From an uncultured Campylobacter sp. (GTDB taxonomy: Bacteria > Campylobacterota > Campylobacteria > Campylobacterales > Campylobacteraceae), in assembly GCF_938017615.1 (NCBI RefSeq), contig NZ_CALIJA010000017.1:1-13845 (forward strand): a stretch of 13,845 nt of DNA, in the 5' to 3' direction. The notes beneath the pieces were generated by a model. That model saw only the letters and a list, made by a program, of their open reading frames with translations. It had not been told where the DNA came from and did not search any database. The number at the start of each line of letters is the position of its first letter. Position 1 is the first letter of the stretch. Position numbers and translations under genes: made by a program. Below are positions 1 through 6,270 of the stretch, one piece after another.

Positions 1-327
1 CTCGCTGGGCTGCAGCGTAAAATGCACGAAAGGAATCTCTAGCCAGCGCCTAGCTCCTAGCTTGCTAACGCCGAAAAAATCGACGCTGAGCAGCAATATG
101 ATATTGGTCCAATAAAATATCGGGATCAGATATAAAAATTTGCGTATCGGAAAGAGAAAAAATAGCGTAAAAACGGCAAATCCTACGCCGAAATAAACGA
201 CCTGTTTCGATGAGAGCACGTCGTTTGCCTCGCTTATTAAAACGTATGAAAAAACCACTATCGGCACGATCAAAAAAGGTTGAATGAAATCAAAATATGC
301 TAAAATCTTTTTGTCAATTTTAAACAA
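1..327 (-). CDS. rodA: RodA, SEDS-family peptidoglycan polymerase of the elongation machinery (N-terminal part)
   Basis: The minus strand reads an open frame of 109 codons that runs off the window. It starts at TTG 327-325, seven bases after an AGGA site (338-335); no ATG lies near it. It encodes hydrophobic segments starting at about residue 14 (IQPFLIVPIVVF) and then the RodA/FtsW signature FGVSKLGARRWLEIP followed by FTLQPSE, which is the first conserved periplasmic/loop region of SEDS glycosyltransferases. RodA polymerises glycan strands from lipid II in the inner membrane together with a class B PBP. Only about the first 109 of an expected 370 residues are present. It is divergent from the gene at 381, as mrdB (Cj1282) is in C. 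jejuni. FtsW is the alternative, but GVSKLGARRW and this neighbourhood favour RodA. Confidence 0.9.
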   Translation of the reverse strand, partial: MFKIDKKILAYFDFIQPFLIVPIVVFSYVLISEANDVLSSKQVVYFGVGFAVFTLFFLFPIRKFLYLIPIFYWTNIILLLSVDFFGVSKLGARRWLEIPFVHFTLQPSE

Positions 328-380
328 CGCTTAATCCTAATTAAAATTTTGACGTAAGAATAGCCAAAAAAGGTATAAAT
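328..380. promoter_or_regulatory. Divergent intergenic region between rodA and the pseudouridine synthase operon
   Basis: This 53-base gap between two divergent genes must hold the rodA start signals and probably a promoter for the rightward operon. The clear elements are the two ribosome binding sites: AGGA at 335-338 read on the minus strand for rodA, and AAAAAAGG at 366-373 for the plus-strand gene. Both serve TTG starts with about seven bases of spacing. No convincing -10 hexamer was found, so the promoters themselves are inferred. Confidence 0.4.
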
Positions 381-2081
381 TTGGATAATCTAATAGCACA
401 ATGCAGCGAAAGGCTCGACGTTTTTTTAAGCTCGCAGCTTGGAATTTCGCGCAACCAAATATCAAGCTTAATCAAATCTGAAGCGGTCAGAGTGGACGGC
501 GTCGTGCAGAGCAGGCCCGGCTACAAGCTATCTGCGGGCGAGCTCGTGCTCATCGACTACCCCGTGCCCGCGCCGCAGCAGATGAGCGCAGAGCGGCTGG
601 ATTTCGACATTGAAATTTTATACGAGGACGATGATCTGCTCGTGGTAAATAAGCCCGCGGGCCTTACCGTCCACCCCGCCGCAAGCGTCAAAGAGCCCAC
701 GCTCGTGGACTGGCTCAAGTCTCACGGTTATCTGCTTTCCACGCTCGGCGGCGAGCTTCGCGCGGGCATCGTGCACCGCCTGGATAAACTCACCAGCGGC
801 GCCCTGCTCGTCGCTAAAAACAACGCCGCGCATGCCGCGCTATCGGCACAGCTAAGCGATAAGAGCATGGGGCGGATATACCTCGCGCTCATCGACCTGC
901 CGCTGAAAGAGCCCTGCGTGATCGAGCGCCCGATCGCTCGCAACCCCGCAAATCGCCTAAAAATGGGGATTGTGCCCGGCGGGCGCAGCGCAAAGAGCGC
1001 GTTTTATGAAATTTTAAGCGGCGCGGAACTAACGGAGCTTCAAAACTCCGCCCAAAGGTGTGATGAAATTTTAAGTACGGGTGCGGACGATGGCACGGCT
1101 GCTGGCAAGAGCGCGGGGGCGGATAAAATTTCAGCCGCCGATAAAATTTTAGCTGCGAACACAGGCGCAAGTAGAATTTCGGCTAAGGACAAAATTTCGA
1201 GCGACACTACGGATAAAATTTCAACGGGTGATGCGGGTAAAATTTCGGCTACCGATAAAATTTCAGACGCGACTACGGGTGCGGGCAAAATTTCGGCCGT
1301 GTCCACAGGCGGGGATAAAATTTTAAGCGCTAGCAGTGGTGCAGATACGAATAAAATTTTAGCGACCGACGTAAGCGCTCGCGGGAATGAAATTTTAAAT
1401 ACAGACCCAACTGCGGGCGCGGATAAAATTTCGGCTACCAACGTGAGCGCGAGCAAGAACGCGGGTATGGATAAAATTTTAAATAACCGCGCGGATAACG
1501 CGGACGAAATTTCAAATAACTGCATGCGTAGCGTGGATAAAATTTCAATCCAAAGCGTAGATAAAATTCCAAGCAACCGCGCGGGCAACGCAGGTAAAAT
1601 TCCAAACAATCTCGTAGATAGCGCAGATAAAATTTTAACCGCCAAAATGAGCGCGGATCAAACCCAGACCGCCCGTCTCGCCGAGAATAAAGTTTTAAAT
1701 TTTAAAAATCCCGCTCAAAACCAAAACTTGCCGCCGATAAACCTAAAGAGCTTCAATCTCGTCGCGGCAAAGCTCTTCACGGGTCGCACGCATCAGATCC
1801 GCGTGCATTTAAGCTCGATAAATCGGCACATTTTGGGCGATCATTTATACGGATTTAAGAGCGAAAACGCTAAAATTAGCAGGATTTTGCTCCATGCCTA
1901 TTTGCTCTATTTCATCCATCCGCGAAGCGGCAAAGAGGTGAAAATTTGCGCAAATTTGCCGAGCGAATTTCTAAATTTTACGACAAATCAAAAGGTAAAG
2001 GATGAAATTTATGAAAAAATTTTACCGACTAACGTTGAGCGCTACTTTAGCGATACTAGCGGGTGGTTGCGCTATGTCTAG
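381..2081 (+). CDS. RluA/RluD-family ribosomal pseudouridine synthase with a large repetitive insertion
   Basis: This enzyme converts specific uridines of large-subunit rRNA (or tRNA) to pseudouridine in the cytoplasm. It starts at TTG 381 behind AAAAAAGG (366-373). Residues 9-55 form an S4 RNA-binding domain. Residues 75-213 are the first half of the catalytic domain, with the signature VHRLDKLTSG at 131-140 and the catalytic Asp at 135. Residues 458-510 are the second half, with TGRTHQIRVHL near 467-477 and GDHLYG. Family members are about 300-330 residues; this one is 566 because about 244 residues (214-457) of low-complexity sequence with repeated D-K-I-S/L are inserted, in frame, between YEIL and the strand before GRTHQ. 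Both halves look intact. The last 80 bases overlap flpA, giving a tail of about 30 residues that may be a species-specific extension. It is orthologous by position to Cj1280c; I cannot say which uridine it modifies. Confidence 0.88.
   Translation: MDNLIAQCSERLDVFLSSQLGISRNQISSLIKSEAVRVDGVVQSRPGYKLSAGELVLIDYPVPAPQQMSAERLDFDIEILYEDDDLLVVNKPAGLTVHPAASVKEPTLVDWLKSHGYLLSTLGGELRAGIVHRLDKLTSGALLVAKNNAAHAALSAQLSDKSMGRIYLALIDLPLKEPCVIERPIARNPANRLKMGIVPGGRSAKSAFYEILSGAELTELQNSAQRCDEILSTGADDGTAAGKSAGADKISAADKILAANTGASRISAKDKISSDTTDKISTGDAGKISATDKISDATTGAGKISAVSTGGDKILSASSGADTNKILATDVSARGNEILNTDPTAGADKISATNVSASKNAGMDKILNNRADNADEISNNCMRSVDKISIQSVDKIPSNRAGNAGKIPNNLVDSADKILTAKMSADQTQTARLAENKVLNFKNPAQNQNLPPINLKSFNLVAAKLFTGRTHQIRVHLSSINRHILGDHLYGFKSENAKISRILLHAYLLYFIHPRSGKEVKICANLPSEFLNFTTNQKVKDEIYEKILPTNVERYFSDTSGWLRYV
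1020..1751 (+). repeat. In-frame low-complexity insertion with about 20 GATAAAATTTY-type repeats
   Basis: From 1062 to 1697 a core of the form GATAAAATTT followed by CG, CA or TA recurs about 20 times by eye, separated by GC-rich spacers of variable length that are always multiples of three. Each copy is read in the same frame as D-K-I-S or D-K-I-L, with variants G-K-I-S, N-K-I-L, D-E-I-S and D-K-I-P. The spacers give Ala/Thr/Gly/Ser/Asp-rich peptide. The whole tract lies inside the pseudouridine synthase catalytic domain, in a loop between two conserved blocks. Variant cores (GAATTT, AAATTC) still fit RAATTY in 19 of the 20 copies; the last, AAAGTTTT, does not. Confidence 0.85.
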
Positions 2082-2676
2082 CGCGCCTAGTGCAAGCGAC
2101 GAGAGCCTTCCGCGTGTAGAGGGGATCAGGACGATCACGAGCGACGATGAGATCGGGCTTGAGTGGCCTAGATACGACTCAAATACCGCCGTGTTGGGCT
2201 TTATAGTTTATCGCGCGCCTGCAAGCGGCGGCGAAGCCAAAAAGATCGCCACCATCGCAGATCCATACTCCACCCACTACGTAGATACGAGGCTGCAGCC
2301 GGGCACTTCGTATAAATACACGGTGCGCACATACGGCGCCAAGGGCGTTTCGGCTCCTTCTCCGGTTGCTATCGCAAGCACAGCAAAGATGCTAGAGTCC
2401 GTGCCGTTTGCGCAGGCGATCTACGGGCTTCCGGGCCGCGTCAAGATCATCTGGCGCCCGCATCCGGATCTTCGCGTAAGCTCCTATCTAATAGAGCGCC
2501 GTCCTAAGGGAGGCGAGTCGTGGAGCACGATTAAAGAGGTTCGCGGCAGACTTAGTGCTGAGTATATCGACAATATCGATTACGGCGAAGGATACGAATA
2601 CCGTATTACCGTCAAAACCGAAAACGGAGAGCTGTCCAAGCCTAGTGCAGTCATTGCCGCAGCGCAGGCAGAATAA
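2002..2676 (+). CDS. flpA: FlpA-like fibronectin type III lipoprotein (short form)
   Basis: This is a predicted surface-exposed lipoprotein of 224 residues. A signal peptide (residues 1-22) ends in a lipobox-like LAGG before Cys23. Two fibronectin type III domains follow, at about 37-130 and 134-222. In the second, residues 151-159 read WRPHPDLRV, nearly identical to the stretch WRPHPDFRV reported as the fibronectin-binding site of C. jejuni FlpA (Cj1279c). That protein is about 410 residues with three FN3 domains, so this version lacks roughly the C-terminal half. The start is ATG 2002 (AAAGG six bases upstream) or ATG 2011 (AAAGG nine bases upstream). Either way the signal peptide is encoded inside the 3' end of the pseudouridine synthase gene. 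trmB begins three bases after the stop. A role in host adhesion is inferred from the motif and the homologue, not shown here. Confidence 0.85.
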   Translation: MKFMKKFYRLTLSATLAILAGGCAMSSAPSASDESLPRVEGIRTITSDDEIGLEWPRYDSNTAVLGFIVYRAPASGGEAKKIATIADPYSTHYVDTRLQPGTSYKYTVRTYGAKGVSAPSPVAIASTAKMLESVPFAQAIYGLPGRVKIIWRPHPDLRVSSYLIERRPKGGESWSTIKEVRGRLSAEYIDNIDYGEGYEYRITVKTENGELSKPSAVIAAAQAE

Positions 2677-2679
2677 AGT

Positions 2680-4791
2680 TTGCCAAATTTTATAACCCAA
2701 AGTGTGAGCCTGCCGCCGCTGCCGGCTAGATTCGACGAGACCGAATTTTTAGAAACGGCGCGCGGCAGAAACCTGACGCTCGTGCGAACCAGAAGCTTTG
2801 ATAGCGAGTTTTTTATCACCCTGAAGCCCGGCGGCAACAAGGTGATAGTAAAGGGCGAAAAGATCACCAAGCCCGCCAAGATCGGCCATCTGCAACGAGC
2901 GCTCGAAATTTTTAAAGAGCGCTTCTGCGGGCAGATCATCTCGCAGGCGTTTGCCTACAAAGACAGCTCGCTTACCGAAAAAACGCCGCTGATTTTGGAC
3001 GAGAATGAAATTTTATCCCTCGTAAAAAGCTCTAAATTTAATAAAATTTTCATCGAGATCGGCTTCGGTTCGGGCAGACACCTGCTTCATCAAGCGCGCT
3101 CAAACCAAGACGCGCTGCTAATCGGCATCGAAATTTACAAGCCCGCGATCGAGCAGGTCGCAAAGCTAGCGATCCGCGAGGGGCTGCAAAACATTGCGCT
3201 CATAGCTACCGACGCGCGGGTTTTGCTGAGCCTGCTTCCCGCTGGCTGCCTGCAGCGCGTATTTTTGCACTTCCCCGTGCCGTGGGACGACGCGCCGCAC
3301 CGCCGCGTCATAAGCGACGAGTTCGCCTCGCAGATCGCACGCACGCTCGGACGCGGCGGCCGCTTCGAGCTTCGCACCGACAGCGAGGAGTACTTCCTCT
3401 ACGCGATGCAAAAACTCTCGCCCTACGTGCAGCGCAAAGCGGGCGAAATTTCGCACTTCAAAAACCGCGACGCCGCCGTAGCGAGCAAATACGAGGATAG
3501 ATGGCGCAAAATGGACAAAGACATCTACGATCTGATCTACGAGAACAAAACCGCGGACCTGGGCGAGCCGCAGCAGTTTGAGATGGAATTTTTAAAATTT
3601 GACGCGGCAGCAATCGCGCGAAATTTTAAAAATTTTACCTTCAAGGGCGAAGATTTTTTCGTGCATTTTGAGGAAATTTTTTACTTTGACGCGCAGAAAA
3701 GCTTGGAGGCAGGCGGAACCGTGGCGGACGACGTGAATTTAAGCAGCGCGGACGAAGCGATGAACGACGAGGCTATAAATTTAGACGCGACGCGCGGCAA
3801 AAATTTAACCAAGCAAGCAAGCGTGGATGAAATTTCGGCAAGCGGCGGCAAAATTTCAGCTACGATAGCGGGCGATAAAATTTCAACTTGCACGAACACT
3901 ACACAAATTCTAAAAAAAGCGAGCGTCGCGCCAAATACAAACCGCGCGGATGAAGCGGGCGCAAAAGACGGCGCAAATTTAAACGAGGATCGCTTGAGCA
4001 CAAAGGGCATAGATTTAACGAGCGACGTTCCCATCGCAGTAAGCGCTAAATTTAGCCACCCCGCCCCAGGTGAAAAGCGCGCTTTAGCCTGCGAGCAGAT
4101 CGCAACAAGCAGCGCGCCAAATGCTAGCGGCACGGAGGGTGCGCTTGCAGCTATCGATGCGACAGGTGCGAGAACTACACCTGCAGCGATCGGTACAATA
4201 GATGCAAACAATGTGCCGAATTTGGACGGCTCATTCGCGGCGACCCGTGCAGCGGAAGCAAGCGCCGCATCAAATGTGATCCGCGCAGACGAAGCAAACG
4301 TTACGAAAATTCCAAAAAAAGCAAGTGCCACGCCTTGCAAAAATGAGCCGCAAGCCGAACTGAAAAACGAGCTAAACCGCGCTGCCGAGCCGCAAGCAGA
4401 ATTAGAAAATAAGTCAAACTCTATCAAGTCGCAAGTTGAGCGCCAAAGTGAGCCGAAGCGAGCCAAGCTACAAGCCGAACACCAAGGCAAATTAAATCGT
4501 GCCGAGCAGCAATGGCAAGGCAAACCAAGCTGCGTTAAGTCGCAAGACGAATGGCAAAGCGAACCAAGCTGTACCGAGCAGCAAAACGAACGGCAAAGCA
4601 AGCCATGCGCCGCCGAGCCGCAGGACGTGCTAATCCTGCTTTCGCTCGGAGCATTCGACTTTCCGCAGCAGTGTTTCATCCGCGCAAACGCAAGCGGCAC
4701 GCGCTACTTCATCCGCCGCCCGCTTCCTACGCGCGAAAACCACGCGGCACATCAAAAAATTTCGGAGATATTTTCACAATGGCAGAAATAA
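2680..4791 (+). CDS. trmB: TrmB, tRNA (guanine-N7-)-methyltransferase with a large repetitive insertion
   Basis: TrmB methylates N7 of G46 in the tRNA variable loop using S-adenosylmethionine. The start is TTG 2680, three bases after the flpA stop, giving MPNF as in Campylobacter homologues. Residues 50-110 form the N-terminal extension typical of the epsilonproteobacterial form (KGEKITKPAKIGHLQRALEIFKE). The SAM-binding motif EIGFGSGRHL is at 126-135, HFPVPWDDAPHRR at 197-209, and ELRTDSEEYF at 230-239. The C-terminal domain is split: DFFVHFEEIFYFD ends near 338, and LLSLGAFDFPQQCFI resumes near 653. In C. jejuni these blocks are separated by only a few residues in a protein of about 390; here about 309 low-complexity residues (341-649) intervene, giving 703. 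All methyltransferase motifs are upstream of the insertion, so activity is probably retained. ftsE overlaps its last 13 bases. Confidence 0.9.
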   Translation: MPNFITQSVSLPPLPARFDETEFLETARGRNLTLVRTRSFDSEFFITLKPGGNKVIVKGEKITKPAKIGHLQRALEIFKERFCGQIISQAFAYKDSSLTEKTPLILDENEILSLVKSSKFNKIFIEIGFGSGRHLLHQARSNQDALLIGIEIYKPAIEQVAKLAIREGLQNIALIATDARVLLSLLPAGCLQRVFLHFPVPWDDAPHRRVISDEFASQIARTLGRGGRFELRTDSEEYFLYAMQKLSPYVQRKAGEISHFKNRDAAVASKYEDRWRKMDKDIYDLIYENKTADLGEPQQFEMEFLKFDAAAIARNFKNFTFKGEDFFVHFEEIFYFDAQKSLEAGGTVADDVNLSSADEAMNDEAINLDATRGKNLTKQASVDEISASGGKISATIAGDKISTCTNTTQILKKASVAPNTNRADEAGAKDGANLNEDRLSTKGIDLTSDVPIAVSAKFSHPAPGEKRALACEQIATSSAPNASGTEGALAAIDATGARTTPAAIGTIDANNVPNLDGSFAATRAAEASAASNVIRADEANVTKIPKKASATPCKNEPQAELKNELNRAAEPQAELENKSNSIKSQVERQSEPKRAKLQAEHQGKLNRAEQQWQGKPSCVKSQDEWQSEPSCTEQQNERQSKPCAAEPQDVLILLSLGAFDFPQQCFIRANASGTRYFIRRPLPTRENHAAHQKISEIFSQWQK
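3700..4626 (+). repeat. In-frame low-complexity insertion inside trmB
   Basis: About 309 codons with no recognisable domain interrupt the C-terminal part of TrmB. The first half (to about 4330) is Ala/Ser/Asn/Asp-rich and contains the same kind of units as the pseudouridine synthase insertion, such as D-E-I-S, G-K-I-S and D-K-I-S encoded by GATGAAATTTC, GGCAAAATTTC and GATAAAATTTC near 3827-3887. By eye there are about 11 RAATTY words in the whole tract, most of them before 4050. The second half is a different, Gln/Glu/Lys-rich tandem array. The reading frame is preserved throughout. Confidence 0.85.
4342..4611 (+). repeat. Degenerate 39-bp (13-residue) tandem repeat array within trmB
   Basis: Seven consecutive units of about 39 bases align by eye, with boundaries near 4342, 4384, 4423, 4462, 4501 (short, 33 bases), 4534 and 4573. 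One extra codon sits after the first unit. Examples of the encoded peptides are AEPQAELENKSNS, IKSQVERQSEPKR, VKSQDEWQSEPSC and TEQQNERQSKPCA. The last two units are the most alike at DNA level. The pattern is an imperfect tandem duplication that could vary in copy number between strains without shifting the frame. Confidence 0.75.
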
Positions 4792-5468
4792 CGGACGATT
4801 ACAACATCATTACCGCAGCGGGCCTCACGCTGGGCTACGAAAGGGCGGGCGCGGTCATCCAAGACGCGAGTTTCGGCATCGGCGCGAAGGACTTCGTCAT
4901 CATCACGGGCAAGAGCGGCAGCGGCAAATCCACGCTGCTTAAGTCCTTCTACGGCGGCATCGACATCATCGGCGGCGAGCTGAACGTCTGCCTGTGCGAT
5001 CTAAAAGGCATCACAAACTCCGATCTGCGCACCCTGCGCCAGCGCATCGGCATTATATTTCAAAACTACCGCCTGATCAACGAATGGACGATCGAGCGCA
5101 ACATAATGCTTCCGTTAATGATAATGGGCTACAATCAGCAGGTCTGCCAAGACCAAGCCAAAAAGCTACTGCGCCACGTCGAGCTCGGGCACAAGATGGG
5201 TAAGTATCCGCTCGAGCTTAGCGGCGGCGAGCAGCAGCGCGTGGCTTTGGCGCGTGCGATGGCGCATAATCCGCGCCTACTGCTGTGCGACGAGCCTACG
5301 GGAAATTTGGACGACTACTCCAGCGCCATTATTTGGAATTTGCTGCGCTCGGCGTGCGAGTCGTGGAACGCCTGCGTCGTTATCGTGACGCACAAAATGC
5401 CCGCCACGCTGCGTTTTAGGCACCGACATTTTGAGATTAAGGACGCTAAAGTAAATGAAATCGATTAA
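4779..5468 (+). CDS. ftsE: FtsE, ATPase of the FtsEX cell-division complex
   Basis: FtsE is the cytoplasmic ATP-binding subunit that pairs with FtsX at the septum and drives peptidoglycan-hydrolase activation. The 229-residue protein starts at ATG 4779 (MAEITDDYN) behind GGAGA at 4764-4768; an upstream in-frame extension from 4551 would lie wholly inside trmB and is not credible. Visible motifs are Walker A GKSGSGKST at 44-52, Q-loop Gln95 in IIFQNYRLI, ABC signature LSGGEQQR at 147-154, Walker B LLLC followed by Asp171-Glu172, and the switch His205 in VIVTH. The length matches the family (about 220-230). It overlaps trmB by 13 bases and ftsX by 14, which suggests translational coupling. A LolD/MacB-type ATPase would look similar; the ftsX partner and position (Cj1277c) decide it. 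Confidence 0.9.
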   Translation: MAEITDDYNIITAAGLTLGYERAGAVIQDASFGIGAKDFVIITGKSGSGKSTLLKSFYGGIDIIGGELNVCLCDLKGITNSDLRTLRQRIGIIFQNYRLINEWTIERNIMLPLMIMGYNQQVCQDQAKKLLRHVELGHKMGKYPLELSGGEQQRVALARAMAHNPRLLLCDEPTGNLDDYSSAIIWNLLRSACESWNACVVIVTHKMPATLRFRHRHFEIKDAKVNEID

Positions 5469-6270
5469 AACCCATTTCGGCGTGATCTTTTCGCTCGTCG
5501 CGCTGCTTTTCTCCGTGCAGTTTGGAATTTTTATGAGTAACCTAACCAAAAGCTACGAGCGCTCGATCCAAAACGAATACAACATCGTGCTAGTCTCCAA
5601 AACCTCGCTCAGCCTGCAAGACGCGCAAAAAGCGGTGCCTAAAATCAGCTCGATTAGCGAAATTTCGACCGCGGGCATCACCGAGCGCCTGAAGGGTAAA
5701 ATTTCACAAAACGCCTTTGCCGAGCTTAGTAAAAATTTGCCTAAATTTTATAGCGTCAAGCTCGAAAGCTTCCCTGACGCCGCGCAGCTTGCCAAGATCG
5801 AGCAGGATCTAAAATCGATCGGTTCGCTTACGCGGGTTGAAATTTTTAAAAAGACCCACGATGAAATTTTTAAAATTTTACTGCTTATCAAAAGCCTTGT
5901 TTACGGCTTTGCGTTTCTCATCGTGCTTTTAGGCGTGATGTTAATTCACCGCCAGATGCGTATCTGGGTTTACGAACACAAAGAGCGCATCGAGATTATG
6001 GAGCTTTTCGGCGCGTCATTTCTGATAAAAAGCGGCAAACTCTACCGAATGGCGATAATCGACTCCTTCATCGCCACGCTGATCGTGACCTGCTTCTACA
6101 TTGCGCTTCCAGGCTGGGAGGTGTTTTCGACCACGCTTAAGGGTATCGGCGATCTACGCACCGCCATAGTGCTGCCTTACGACGCGCTGATCCTTTTAGG
6201 CGTAGCTTTAGCGCTATCTATCATCGCAGTTAGCTTTGTGATGCTGCAAATCGGAAATAAACGAGCATGA
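5455..6270 (+). CDS. ftsX: FtsX, membrane subunit of the FtsEX cell-division complex
   Basis: The 271-residue integral membrane protein has FtsX topology: TM1 at about 8-29, a large extracytoplasmic domain at about 30-138, TM2 at 141-164, a cytoplasmic loop with the EHKERIEIMELFGASF motif (near 174-190) that is typical of FtsX/permease coupling regions, TM3 at about 199-219, and TM4 at about 242-266. FtsX passes FtsE ATPase cycles to a periplasmic coiled-coil partner through the large extracytoplasmic loop. Here that partner is very probably the product of the next gene, whose ATG overlaps the ftsX stop (ATGA, 6267-6270). It is slightly shorter than the enterobacterial protein. Sequence conservation is low in this family, so the call rests on topology, the EHKERIEIMELFGAS motif and synteny with Cj1276c. 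Confidence 0.87.
   Translation: MKSIKTHFGVIFSLVALLFSVQFGIFMSNLTKSYERSIQNEYNIVLVSKTSLSLQDAQKAVPKISSISEISTAGITERLKGKISQNAFAELSKNLPKFYSVKLESFPDAAQLAKIEQDLKSIGSLTRVEIFKKTHDEIFKILLLIKSLVYGFAFLIVLLGVMLIHRQMRIWVYEHKERIEIMELFGASFLIKSGKLYRMAIIDSFIATLIVTCFYIALPGWEVFSTTLKGIGDLRTAIVLPYDALILLGVALALSIIAVSFVMLQIGNKRA

Noticed and set aside
1040..1645. Open minus-strand frame of 201 codons over the pseudouridine synthase insertion
   Set aside because: It is the antisense image of the palindromic repeats, with no ribosome binding site and no recognisable protein.
1062..1697. CRISPR array
   Set aside because: The repeated core is only about 10-12 bases, spacers vary widely in length, and everything stays in frame within an enzyme gene.
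3681..4700. Open minus-strand frame of 339 codons over the trmB insertion
   Set aside because: Low-complexity Ala/Ser/Cys product that mirrors the sense repeats; sense-strand TrmB is certain.
4551..4778. Upstream extension of ftsE
   Set aside because: The added residues are basic, unlike any FtsE, and come from the trmB repeat region; ATG 4779 has a usable ribosome binding site and gives normal FtsE length.
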